Source: Atriophallophorus winterbourni
Lineage: Eukaryota; Platyhelminthes; Trematoda; Plagiorchiida; Microphallidae
Direction of reading: 5' to 3'
Length of the DNA: 64,000 nucleotides
Assembly (NCBI GenBank): GCA_013407085.1
Contig: JACCGJ010010178.1
Coordinates: 1 to 64,000, forward strand
How positions within the stretch are numbered: position 1 is the first letter of the stretch; each line of letters starts with the position of its first letter. Of this stretch, positions 1 to 13,400 are shown piece after piece. A model generated the notes under the pieces. It was given only the letters and a program-made list of their open reading frames with translations. It did not search any database and was not told where the DNA came from. The position numbers and the translations under genes were made by a program.

Positions 1-2765
1 ACTCAGCAAACAAATAGTGAACTTGAATTACCAGGAATGTCACTTATTCGTCATGACCGTGAAACCAGAGGAGGAGGAGGAGTAGCTTTGTATTATAGCC
101 AAAACCTTCTGTGCCGTGAGATTACGGATCCAGACATCGTGTTAATGGATACACTCTGGTGCTCAATCCGACTAGCTAACGGCGAAGACTGTGTTTTTGG
201 GAGTAGTATATCGCCCACCGTCTGCACAGGAAACTTACAATCTGGCCCTACTGGATAAAATTCGCATGGTTACTTCCAGATACACTTGTGGATTTTTGAT
301 TATGGGTGACTTCACTTTACCGAATCTGCAGAGCAGCACCATTTACCCAGAACACTCCCTCGAGCGCGCATTCAGTGAGTTGTTTGACGATATTCCTCTT
401 TATAACCACATTACATGTAATAACCGATACCGCGGAAACGATTTACCCTCACTCTTAGATCTCGTTCTGACAAGCAATGAACATGACATTGATAACGTTG
501 CTTACGAAAGTCCACTGGGACTAAGTGATCACGTCGTCATCCAGTTTGACTATCTGTTTGAAGCTGTAAGAACAAATGATGCCCGTAAAAGTGTTAGGCG
601 GATCAACACTATGGCGTTGAGTGATGCTCTGAAAAACACGTTTAACTGCCAACCGGAAACCAGCAACGTACATGACTTTTGGATATGGCTAATATCTAAT
701 CTCAAAAGTTCAATCGAAGTGAGCTCCGAATTTGTCATCAGGAACTCAAGAAAAAACTTTGAATTTAAATTAAGAAGCCGAACTCGTAAGTGGTTAACGG
801 TACGAAACATTGATTGGCGACACCATCGGCAAAACCCATCATCCGAGACCTGGGAAACATTCCGTTTACTGCGGAACAAAGTAAACAAATTTGTCATCCA
901 AGACAAGTTGTGCTTCCAAGAAGTGATATCAAGCATGATGGAGCGGAACCCCAAAATACTATATCGCATGGTTAACGATCAAGCTAAGGTGAAACCTGGA
1001 GTAACGTCCGTGAACACATCAGCTGGACCAACAACAACTGCAGCAGAAACTGCTGATGCTTTGGCCACGTTTTATTCATCGGTATTCAACCCGATAGAAC
1101 ATGCAATAAACAGCCCAAATCCAACACTTTCAAACACGGTTGCCCTAAGTGAAATAAGTGTCACTGAGAAACGCGTCCTCCAAGGTTTATTTAATCTTAA
1201 AACCGGAAAGTCTCCTGGGGCCGACGGAATAACCCCGAAAATATTGAAGCAATTTGCGAGTTTGGTGTACAAACCACTCACTTATCTGTTCGAGCAAAAC
1301 ACTGGCAAGTGGAGTGATTCCTACAGATTGGAAACGAGGAATAATTTCACCAATTTACAAAGGTGGAAATCGCTCCGATGTTTCCAACTACCGACCCGTT
1401 ACTCTGTTACCAGTGATTTTAAAATTACTTGAGCGACTCATTGCTGACGATCTAATGAAACACTTCGAGAATAATCAGTTGCTTTCGAGGAACCAGCATT
1501 GATTCAGACGAAATTATTCCTGTTTGTCTAACTTACTGGTAACGCTAGATGATTGGACAAAATCGGTAGATAAAGGACAATCAATACACGTGTGCTACTT
1601 AGATATATCAAAAGCATTCGATCCTGTTGACCATTCCCTACTACTGCAGAAGATTGAAGGGCTTGGTATCACTGGAAAGTTGCTGAATTGGCTAAACCAA
1701 AGATACCTAAACAGATCGCACAAACCAGGTACGAGTTCATGGTGACTTATCCAAACAAATCGCAAGCAACTAGCGGAATTCCCCAAGTTCAAGCCCTTGG
1801 CCACCAATCCTCTTTTGGTTTATGTCAATGAAATACCGGCAAATTGTTCGATGGTAACATTTCGTATTTGAGGACCTGGGACATTAAGAGTTGCGCAGCA
1901 GTCGGAGTACAGAATACTGTCTGCTATTACAAAAGGATCGTGATACGCTTCACAGCTGGTCGTTGATAAACAAACTGCCGTTTAACTTCAACAAATGCAG
2001 GATCATGAATGTGGGGAATCGAGTAGAGTTCGTATATCACATAGGGTCGCATGTCCTTGAAAATTGCAGTGAAGAAAAAGATTTGGGTGTCTGGATATGC
2101 TCCAGTTAAAAAACATCACTTCAAACTAACAGTGCCTTTAAAAAAGCAACACGCGTTCTAAATCTACTCAAACGTGTATTTGGGAAATTTTCGCCCAAGA
2201 TATTCCCAAGGATCATGAATACATACTTGAGACCAGTCATCGAATACGGTGTGCAGTCATGGTCTCCGTGGCTCAAGAGGGATGTGGAAATTATGCAGCG
2301 AATCTATCACCGCTCAACGAAACTAGTTCTCAGCATCCGAAACAAACCATATAAAGAAAGGATAGCTCAACTGAATCTGTTTGATTTTCCCTATCGACGA
2401 ATCAGAGGAGACCTTATCTTACTTTACAAAACATTCCATACCCCGAACCATCCCTTACAGGATTTATTCACTCGAAGGGATACGAGGAATTATCGGACCC
2501 ATGAATATGTGCTGGTCGTACCCCATTCCCGCCTGAACTGTAGAAGGTATTTTTACTCTGTCCGTGTCTGTTTTACTTGGAACAGTTTACCTTTAACCGT
2601 TGCTCACGCCACTAGCTTGCATGACTTTAAAACAAAATTAGGACACGAATTTTTAGGATTTATTGTTCCAAGAACAATTATATATGTTGCATCTATGTTC
2701 TTCTATGTGTAAATAAATTTCAATTTTTACCACCTAGGTTGTGGTAAGCTTGTGCTTTTAGACCA
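1..2765 (+). mobile_element. Decayed non-LTR retrotransposon (LINE family A)
   Basis: The left edge cuts into a CR1/Jockey-type LINE. Endonuclease, reverse transcriptase and the C-terminal region follow in the usual order on the + strand, but in different frames with stops between them. The element runs off the left edge, so ORF1 and the 5' end are not seen. It fades into non-coding sequence after the last reading frame closes at 2712. Five other pieces of the same family lie at 5.5-6.96, 11.5-11.8, 26.5-27.95, 30.0-30.83 and 31.0-32.0 kb. Confidence 0.85.
37..2712 (+). pseudogene. LINE endonuclease/reverse transcriptase, broken
   Basis: The endonuclease part shows GGGGVALYY near 75-105, VVYRPPSA near 200, a MGDFTLPNL block near 300 (family form GDFNLP) and GLSDHVVIQFDY near 520-555. 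Reverse transcriptase follows with TGKSPGADGITPKIL near 1205, a WKRGIISPIYKGG block near 1325 in another frame, SNYRPVTLLPV near 1380, and YLDISKAFDPVDHSLL near 1600. The tail at 2215-2712 carries YLRPVIEYGVQSWSPWLK and FTWNSLP. There are at least four frame changes. Around 1760-1900 the SGIPQGS-type block is damaged and the aspartate pair of the active site (usually FADD) cannot be found, so the copy is dead. The reading order and motifs are seen; assignment to a CR1/Jockey-like group is from family knowledge. Confidence 0.85.
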
Positions 2766-3781
2766 TAACAAACCTGGAATTACCCTTGAATTCCGAAAAC
2801 TGGTTTGTAGTTAAAGACAATTGCAAGTTAACTCAAGAACGAGAACATTCCCAGTATACTGAAAGTCATGTTTGCTGAATACACCTCGATCAAGTCAAAT
2901 GAGAATACTATATAGTCCTATGACAGAAATCAACGAACAAAAAATTGTGAAACTTTGAATCGCGAAGATCAGGTGAGAAATGTTTCTTCAGTGGAATTAT
3001 TAAGGGGTCTTACTTCGAGTTTGTGTAACTGTTAGACCTATAACAAGATGGTAGGCCTGCGGGAAATGTGATTTCTCTAAACTGAAAAGGTATACCTCCT
3101 GGCATTCATCTAACGAGAAAGAATTACATTCATTATAAGTATGGGGTATCTGCGCACTTCTGTGTAATCTAACGAAAATGATAATAACTTTTTAGCCTTA
3201 AGTTACCTATGGATTTCATTGGCTAAATCGAAATATGCGAAACTTAATCTTCCAAAATGCGTCTTTAAGAGAAAAACTTCGTTTTAAATCACATCTTATG
3301 CATAAATTCTGTTGAGTGACTGAAAGCTAGTTAAAGCCGTAAGTCGGATGCCAATGTTAGCCCATCAGGCGTAGGCACTTTGAGCCCTATCGAATCGATA
3401 CCATCTCAATGGTTTCTAACCATGATCTTTCTACTAAATCGGTCGTTCATATCATGTGTGATGTCGGACACTGAACCTTTTCAAGCTAATGATAGGTCAC
3501 GTTGTGCTACAGATGTACCAGTACAATAGCGATCAAATTGTTTTGCATGCGTTTTTCACTATCTCAATTTCGCCAGTTTTATATCAACAAGTAGTAAAAA
3601 CCAAGATCTATAACTTTATTCTAGTTACTATCCAGATTTTTGGATCAGAAACAAGCATATGTCATTTAATGCTTGAATATCTTCCATAATTTTATATAGT
3701 AGATGCCAATTTTTTTATTAAAATCTATTTGATATTTTTGTTTGAAACTTCATTCAAATTCGCTTATTTTAACGTTAACAG
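2766..3781. other. Non-coding stretch before the WD40-like exons
   Basis: No reading frame with coding character or recognisable repeat was found here. It may be 5' intron of the gene whose first recognised exon starts at 3782, or intergenic. Confidence 0.4.
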
Positions 3782-4018
3782 AACAAAGAAGCTTGCGGGA
3801 GAATAACCTTACACCAAGATTTGAAGTATGCTATGCTCGTTCCACATTCAGCGATGATCTCAGACACATGGACTCATACAATTCTGACTGTGAACACATC
3901 CGGTGCTGTGGATTGTTGTCGTTGGTGCGCAAGTGAAATGCCACGGGCACAGAATGGCGCTGCTCGATTTCATTGGGATGGTGAGAGGATCGAGATGAAT
4001 ACAAACATATTGTCCCAG
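3782..4018 (+). CDS. Exon of WD40-like gene (first recognised)
   Basis: The exon follows a TTTTAACGTTAACAG acceptor and ends CCCAG before GTGTGT, giving 79 codons in phase 0. The reading frame contains HTILTVNTSGAVDCCRWC, in the style of a propeller strand followed by a turn. No alternative frame is open across the same span with both junctions. Confidence 0.5.
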
Positions 4019-7000
4019 GTGTGTTCACTTTAATTTCTTACAATTGGCCATTTTCTGAACAGATTCTACATGGTTTTTGATAACTTCATTCCGAAAATGA
4101 TTCGTCTGATTGTTATAATATGAATCCGTATAATTTATGCTGGAATGTTTTATGTCCGAGGGTTAATCATTCCGTGTACTAAGATTAGAAATGGTTGGGA
4201 CAAACGGTATGCAGTAATGCCACCAACAGTGCCAATATTCACTGTTTCAACATTCACCGATGATAAACTTGCTGTCCTCGCCTAATGAAAGCATTTAAAA
4301 TTTTAAGTAAGAGTATTTGGGCAAAACCTAAACATTCCAGTAATTTTATCCGTTAAGTAAACTTTGTTTCTATCAAGAAAATCATCAAATCTTGTGACCA
4401 TTATGACACTTCGTAGTAAGGCATACGGTAAATTATCGAGAAGAGTTAAACTTAAATATAAATGACATTTTGACCAACAAAAATCACAATACATGGATAC
4501 GTTCCACATAATTTACTCAACATAAGTTTACAAGGGCAAATGCAAAGAAACACAGGGCCATGTTACTGCTGGTGTATTAAAGAGGGAAGGCACAATATTA
4601 AATTCCAATCAGATGTATGACCGGATAAATCGAACGAGTAAATCTCGTAGATTTTTCATTTAGGGTTCCTAGTTGTTCTTCTTGGACGTTAAAACAATAG
4701 GTGTGTTTCTTTCCGGATTTAAGCTCACACAATAGCTGAAGAATTCTAAGAGACTTAGCAATGTAATAATTAGTAGTACTGAGAAATCAAAATACATCGG
4801 ACGATTTGTTTCTAAAGATACTACCAAAATGACTTTCGTCGTTTTCGTGTGAGTTAAATGGGTTCACGAGTAACTATATTAATTCGTTTTACATCAGTTA
4901 TATTATGGTATTGGCATTCCATCAAACATTTAAAAAACGAGCGTACATGAATTAATTAACTTATATGAAATTGGAGGCTCTGGTTTTTCGAAAATGGTTT
5001 AAGAAATTGAGCGTAAATGTACCAGCTCAAATTTTGGTTATTATTCTCAGCCTCACGCTTGAACAATATAAATATGGTTAAACATGTGTTCAAATATCTT
5101 ACCCAAAGTATTAAAAGCCCCAACAAACGGAGCATTCTTCAATGAACTTGCTAATTATTCATAATTATATTTATCAATTTGAATTACTGGTGGTTTGAAA
5201 AGGGTCATTATTACCTGTAAATGTGGTTAGAACCATGGCCACGAACAAACATCTTCATTCGTATGCATTTCACACACACACACATACCACGACCGGTTTT
5301 GTGCTGTTTGAGCTCATCAGGTAGGGACAGTACGATGAGGATACGCATGCCTTGAAACCATGAAACAATAGTAAGCCACTGGGGATCCTGATCTTTCTGT
5401 CCCTAGATGATTCAAATTCAAAGTCATAGTAATTCAAAGTTTTAATGGTCTAAAAAACAAATACTTTACAGTAACCATCGATTAAAAATATCGAGAATGC
5501 ATAAAAATAAAACAGATGATTTGTCGTACAGAGGTGCGAGGTTGGATTTGATCAACATGTACTTGTCAAGTTCAGCCTTAGACATGCTAAGGCTTGATGC
5601 ACAAATGAGATGTGGTGGCAGAGAGTTCCATATAAAACAAACTCTGGCAGCAAAGACAATTTGACCTTGTGTGAAGAATGTCTAATTTGTAGCCCTGAGA
5701 TCTGCTACCACGTGCTTCTTGCCGATGAAAGAGGTTTTCAAGTAGGTGAATCACTGTATGCCGAATGTTGAACAGCAGGATCAAATAATCCCTGATACGG
5801 CGGTATGAAAAGTTATAAAGGTTCTGAGTTGTAATTATCTCCACGTATGATCTGTTGTATAGCCCGGTCACCAGTTTTGTAGCGCGGTGGTATACACGTT
5901 GCAGCAAAGCCGTCATTCTGTTGCTATAAGGACCATGCTTGAAAAATGTACTCTATTGTTGATCGGATCTAAGTGTTAATTTTGCGTGAGATTACCTGCT
6001 TTGTTGAACTAAAGAAGATCCAAGAAGATGCCAAGCTTTGGCATGACTTTTGTATACCACCGAACACTACCGTGAAGACTTCAAGTTACTGCCAATCCAC
6101 ACACCCAGGTTTTCCTCTTCCTTAACCCATGAAAGTTTCTAAGATCCAAGTGATTATGTGAATTCAAGGGATTTACTGACGTTTAACATTTTACATTTTC
6201 GGATGTTGAATGGTAGGCAGTTTCGTAACGACCACGTATGAATTGCATGGAGCTCTTTGTGTAGATGTGGGCAATGTTCTATTGTGCGCACGCTAGTCTA
6301 AACTTTGGTGTCATCTGCAAATAAAATGAATTTACTGCTTATGATTTCAGGCCATATCGTAGGCTACTGAGCCTCAAATTACTCCACTTGTTACTTCTAC
6401 TCAGCGGGATAGTGCCCATCAATTATAACCCTGATAACTCTACCAAAAAAGTAATCCTATATCCAGATCAATAATCAGCCACCCACCCCGAGATACTCCA
6501 ATTTATGTAGCTGGATGCTGTGGTTAACACAGTCGAAGGCTTTATACATATCCGAGAAAAAAGCATGGATCGAGCATCCATTATCCACGGCTCGGGTCCA
6601 GTTATCAAGATTTATAAGTAGATTGGTGAGACAGGCGTGTCATGTCCTAATTCCGTGCTGTGAAATGGAAAGAAACTTATTTTTTCCAAATATTTGATAG
6701 GTCTTTTACCTACAAATCGTTCTAGAAGTTTAGAGACTACTGGCTACAATGTGACTGGTCTGTATTCAGACGCATCGGATCGGTTCCCGTCTGTGTATAT
6801 CGTACTGATTAATTCATTTTTACATTCAGTATGAACCTTGCTACAACTCAGTGATAGGTTAAAACGATCAGAGTGTGGTGAGAATAGAACATGTGCGCAT
6901 TGTTTTTAGAAGGAAAGGTGTTATTTCACCACCAGGGCACTGTCGGGGTTCACAGCGATGTCCTGTATTGTGTCAATTTGTGAACTGAGTGAAGACGCTC

Positions 7001-7441
7001 GTTTGGATAGAACACTCTAGAGTAAAATTTAGCGAGTTCGTTGGCAGTTTCGACAGCGGTGGAGGTAGTTCCGTTCGAGGTGAATTAAGCGGAAATGCCT
7101 TGCTTTACCATGACCCTAATGATTGCAAGCAGCACAAAATCGGTCGTGGGTGTGTGATAGAAATGCATGCAAATGATGATTTTTTATATGATCATTATTA
7201 CCTCTTTTTACACGATTCCCTAACACACCAAGTCCAGTTATTGATTTCACGCTCTCGCTGAAACAAATGTTTTTCCTCTCTTCGTTCATTCTGGTTTGGC
7301 TGGATTCCGTTTGCCTTAAACCATTTTGAAGATGATAAACAAAGTTTGAAGTTTGAAGAAACATCCGAAATTTCATTCGTGTCAAATGAATGAAACATAT
7401 ATTGCATGTAAATACTTGAGAATACTGTAGTGATCCTTCCA

Positions 7442-7473
<32 letters not shown>

Positions 7474-10400
7474 ACTTTCTCTATATGATCAAGTTTGATC
7501 GTCTTCTCAGAGCCGGCCTAGCCGCCGAAGCAGCCGTACGTCACCAATCTGATGATTTTGATAAACCATTCAATCGGTAGTAGCTACAAGTGGTGTGTAC
7601 AATATATATTTGAGGGTTATATAAGCACAACACTACATTGTTAAGTGAAGGAATGTGAGTACATCAAGAAATTGTATGTGTTAATTGATACACGTATGTG
7701 TTGATCACATTATTCTCTCGATATAATTATTGCAACGTACCCACTCGCGGTTCTGCGTTCCATAATTTAGAGACCTTTAAGATATGACCAGGATATGCGA
7801 AACTGAAACAGTGGGAAAGTAGTAGAAAGTTGAAATTTCAATCTGTTTCTTTGAAAATTCTGCAAAGTAATGTTCTTATAAGAAGAGTGCATGACCAGTA
7901 GGCTATGTAGCTGTCTTTTTTAGTCAGGTTACATGTAAATCAAAAATATATGTTGAAACATTTTGGCACATTAATAGTGTATCAGCGCATCGCTATAATT
8001 AAAATACATAGCGCTTCTGTTTAAACACTGTCTGCCTGGTATTGAACCGTTTTTAATCAGCATCACTTCCAAATTCACTTCAGATGAATGCAGCGAATGA
8101 TCTAAACTCATGTGTCTGCTGCGTTTGTCCATATCAACGCGCGATGAACAAATCTGTCCTGAAGAGTGGAGAGAATCAAGAAAATGACTATTGTTTGGTG
8201 GTCTGCTCGATCGACATGCATGTACATTCCATCGCCACTCTACAGATTTGCTGCTGGGTACCAGACACGGGTATTCTAAGAAATATCAGCGATGTGCACA
8301 AACCGTTGAAGAACGAATCACAAACCACATTGATCGGGGCAAGTTATTCAGAAATCGCGGGTGCCGGTGCAATTTGCGTCTGTACTACAAACGAATTGAT
8401 TTGGTACAGTGTTAAGGTTAGTATTTTTGTAAATGATTCATAGTGTTTATAAAAAATATCCATGCTTGCGAGGAACTTAAAGGCAGTAAAAAGTGATCTG
8501 AGTTTGAAATTACTCAAATGTTTTCATAAATGAGAATGATAAACAGGTTTTATCCTCGCGTAACAGAAAAATATTTAACCCCGGGGCACAATTTGAATAA
8601 TCCGCGAAATCTCATAATTACTGAAATTACATGTTTTACTTGTTTCTACACATGTCAGACTCTGGACAAGATATCTTGTTTGAAGTCATCGACATGTATG
8701 CAGCCGGTCAATTTACTCGTACCTACGTGGCCAAACAATTTTGTTCGCTCTTCCGAATTCCCTATGCAAAAACAGCGGTTATGGACTGCATCCTCAAGTG
8801 GCAGGTTGTTGGAGGTAACCGCGGTTGAAAGTCAACGGCGTTGCACAAGAGATGGATCTCGCTGCTTGTTAATGTGCTACATTATACCTTCGGATTCAAA
8901 AATTACCTCGATTATTCAGACAACAAACAATACACGGGAATCAGTGAGTGTATTTTATTGCACAGCTTTGACATAACTTGATATTTTTAATCATTGGAAG
9001 TCTGCTGCTCGCTAAATGCGCAAAGCATAGAATAAATACAACATGAAAAAGCTTTTGTTGAAATCAACTAAAACATAGGAGTGAAATATTATTCAACTGT
9101 GTCCCGCAAAGTATAAGGCTTCGTTTTGAAATGATCACTTAGCCACCAATTATTCAACAAGATTTTACCGACGATATAATCTAGCTTGATGACGAATATC
9201 CGCAAGGTACAATACAAGCTCGGCATATACCATTCACTGTCATCTATCCGGGATTTATTATCAATAAGTGTTCCTAGATAGACGTTACTAATGAGAGAAT
9301 TTTCGACTTGACAGGTGATGCCTAACCAATGAAGCTGTGCATTGCTGGATCCCTAAGACTTTAGTTGATTAATCATGTTATAATAGAAACGTGGAGAGTT
9401 GTATAAACCCTTGAATACATAAATAAAACTGCAATGGTTAATTTACGCAAGTCAATCTGAAAGCTGAGGGATAACTGCCATTTATCATTTACTACCTTGC
9501 AATTACATGCGAGTCGAGTGTAGATTAAATGATTGCAATCCTTTTTTATTTCTAGTTTTATACCCATTAGATGTTGAAACAAGTTTCAGTGCCAATCTGA
9601 TTAACGGTGACATTACAGTATAACATCGCTTACCACGTTTCATGGCTCACTGAAACCGATCTTACTGTTTCCACTTAATGACGGCAAACAGCCAAAAACC
9701 GGTTGTGGTGTGAGGGATGTTAACACTCAAAAACTAGTCATTTACATTGATTTAATCGGTTGCCTTAGATCCATTGTGTCGATCGGCCAAGCAAAGCTTT
9801 GCTGTGCCAATCTCATTAACAGTTGCATTCAAGTCGAACTTCATTTACCACTAATCCTCTGTTCCAAATGTCATTGAGCCGAATCTTATTGTCTCCACCT
9901 GGTGATGGCAAACAGCTAGAAACCGCTTGTGGTTTGTAAGTTCTGAGGATGTTAGCACACTTAAAACTGGTCATTTCCGAAATTTGCAGTTAATTACGTT
10001 TGTCTGTTCCGTTTAATCAAAATGTGACTGGGGTATTCCTGCATGTGCGTCAATATTAATTGCTAAATATTTTTAAAGGGTCACTGATACGACATTTCTA
10101 ATCAGTACTCAGATTTTTTACTAATGTTTAAGATTTATTCGTTGAAATTATTTACATCGTTCACCAGCTCTGATAAACTTTTTATCTGTTTTCTTTCAAT
10201 TCAAATTTCAAACTAGTTTAACTTGTAAAACACTTGATCGTTGACTCGCCTCTCATATCGAAATATTCAAGCAACCATTTCAAACACGGATGCTTGAATA
10301 TTTGAATAATTTATTTCATATCATTCGCGGAAATATTCTTCATTGCAGTTTATTTCTCAACAAACTTTACCAAAACTTTCAATGATTTCAACTCGATGAC

Positions 10401-13400
10401 TGGATTCTTTTGTACCAGCTCAACCGGTTTAAAACAAATTTTATCACAGTCTGTTGAGTTCATAGTACTGAACGCTAAAATATAACAAGTTGTTGCATCT
10501 GGAGCTGCTTGCTGCTTCTGTGTTGAATTTTATTCTTGAAAATACTTATAATGGCATTTCTCAGAAGTAAAACATACATTTTATCGACTTTCTCTAATTT
10601 TCCTAAACTATAGGAAAATATACTGTTTCGATGGGAATTGGAAAGGTTATGTATTATCGTTTACTTTGCCACATTTTAATCTGTATCATTTACCCATAAT
10701 CCCGGAAATTATATTTAAAGGGAATAAGCCGAGTTTTCGGGGATTAAATGATCACTTGACAATGCCGTGAATCTTTAAAGTGACGTCAACGTACCTCGGG
10801 AATTCTTTATCAATGACAGAAGTCTCATGTATTGTGGTGCTCAAATCCCCATCCCTTACAAAAGTCTTGTTTATGCTCAGCTTAATGACACCACCATACT
10901 TCGGCAAAAATATATTTTACCCGTCTTTAGTCTTTTAAGTTTTATGATGCGGCTGGCTGACCATCATTCAATTGTGTAGCGTTTTGTTCTTTGCGCAAGG
11001 TTCTCGTCGGAACAGACAAAGGGGAAATACACGTCATCAACCTGCCGGAGCTTCTTCATGGATGTAAGGTGAGTATTACGCAAAATTACAAAAACTGTTA
11101 TATCTCTATAAGGAGGTTATTCCACAAAAAGTTTAACTGTTTTCATAACATCTAGCAGAAACAATGTTGAGTAAACAAGTAACCTTAAGTAAGGATTAAA
11201 AAATGATACTGAAGACTTGTTGACAGAAAACCGAAAATATAATCAATATCCGACTCGGGAACATTTATCAAGCAATGCAAACATATTGATTTTAGGTATA
11301 CCCTCTTACTATCGCGAACCTCTGAAAACTTTTCCGGCAATTTGTTATTTATTACTTACTTCACTATGCAGAAATAGAAACCTACTTGAATGAGAATGAT
11401 TTATCCCATATATTTTTCTCATTCTCAATAATGAATGTTTCATGAAAATCGCGTTCACCACTGATGTCAATTTGATGTTGCTAAGATGATGACAATCATC
11501 CCCTAAAACACTTGCTAAAGTCCAATGGCCTCACTCGAACACGAAAACATTCAAAGGCTTTAAGCATTCCGTATTCTCGATTGGATATTCGTCGTAATTT
11601 TTTCTCGGACAGAATTTGTTTCACTTGGAACATTTTGATTAAAGAAATCATACGCTCAAAATCTGTTGAGATTTTCGCTTCTAAACTTGATGATTATATG
11701 GCTAATCATGCAATATGTGATGGTCCCTAATGATTTTTGAAAGATTTTATATTTTTACTCGATATAGCTCGTCATCCTATGGTTATTGTTAAGCTTACTG
11801 CTTTTTCTACTATAAAACTTTTGGAGTTCTGAGACTGCACTTATTATGATTTTCCCTATGCAAATATTGTTCCGACACTAGCAAATAGTATTCATACGAT
11901 GATATTATCTGTGGAACGTGTGCCATTTGATATTTGGACGCACACCGTTTTACCTTCAAAGTACCATCCCATCGAGGTGAAGTTTTGGAATTCTTCCTAA
12001 GGTCTGATAGACGGGATCATAATTTTCTCGGCACAGTCGATTTGTTCGTGTATTCTAAATACGTCAACCGCTTATGCAACACTTATTTCAGACGCATAAA
12101 GTGCCAACTGTAATCAAACCAAACAATTTTACTGCTTTTAAAAATTTCAACCACAATTCTTGAAGCTAGGACGACGTCCGTTTTTAGCCAGCTCGCGTCA
12201 GAGATACACAGTACATAATGTACGGGGGAGGATTACATCAGATCAATCGTGGTAAACTTGTGTTTCCGGTACAAACGTCTATTACATTGTCTGTACAAGC
12301 TTCATGTCACTCGATTGAACATTGATCACGTCATCCTCGCGTTTCACACACACTTGTTGATTGCTCCACGCTTCTTGCCTGAGGTTAACACTAATCACAT
12401 TCACCCAAAAGCTCCACAACACAAGAAAATGCCATAGCACCTAATGTGCACATGGATTGCGTAAGCAGTGTGTCAGCGGACGCTGTTCGCACCTGCACAC
12501 TAAATAAACAATTTAGGGATTAAAACAGCATTTAGGGTGTGTGATCAGTTGTCTTGATCTCGCCTGTCTATCTTACATAACTCAGGATTGGTCAAGAAAA
12601 TGCCATTTAATCATGAACACTTCGTACTGACACCCTTGATCTGACGAAGCTTCTGTGTTCACAGGCGAAACGTCACCCAAAACTTGCTATAACCGATTCA
12701 TTGCAAACTTTATTTTCATGATTATGGACTTCCGATAAGTTCTCGAATATTTTCAAATACAAGAGAATGCTACTTGTTCAAACGCGTTTATTATGTGCAT
12801 GACAGAGATTTAAACACGAATTACACATCGTTCAATTAAGGTCGACGATTTCAATCTGCTCATGTTTCTGAGGGTGACGTCGGTCTTATCCTTTTCTTTC
12901 AAAAACCCAATTATTGAGCTTTTGGGATTGATGTCGTCGATCGTTTCGGGGCTTCCTGCTCTTGTCTTGTGCTGGAAGTTGGTGTTCAGCATATCCTCCG
13001 AAAGCTCGTGATTAGCACTTCAAACGTCCACATCATATTGAGCGTTTAGACAGTGGTTTTCTAGCCCAAAGTTCAATGCTTGAAATTGTGAAACAAACTA
13101 CTGATCGCTAAACCGGTGTGTCGGTGTCATCAGTAATCACTTTTCATCGAAAATATTCTCAATGCTTGGTAAACTCCGGATGATAATAATTAGTTGTTTA
13201 TTGAAATTAATTTGTGTTGTTTGCTTTCATTATTAACAAGGACAGCACAACACCAGGATTACTTTACAGGCGACGCATTTTGTTTTAAGCAAAAACCTAG
13301 GGCTGACATTTCAAATAATATTGGGAGCCCAAAAATTTTATGCCTCAGAAAAAGTGGCTACAGCATATTGTGCCATAAACAACGATAATTCTAAAAGTAA

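Noticed and set aside
8191..8415. Second open frame over the exon at 8084-8416
   Set aside because: The arginine-rich frame ends in a stop at the donor and does not join the neighbouring exons; the phase-0 frame does.
12188..12250. Candidate missing exon of the WD40-like gene
   Set aside because: The frame is open, but it ends in phase 1 and supplies no cysteine for the half finger.
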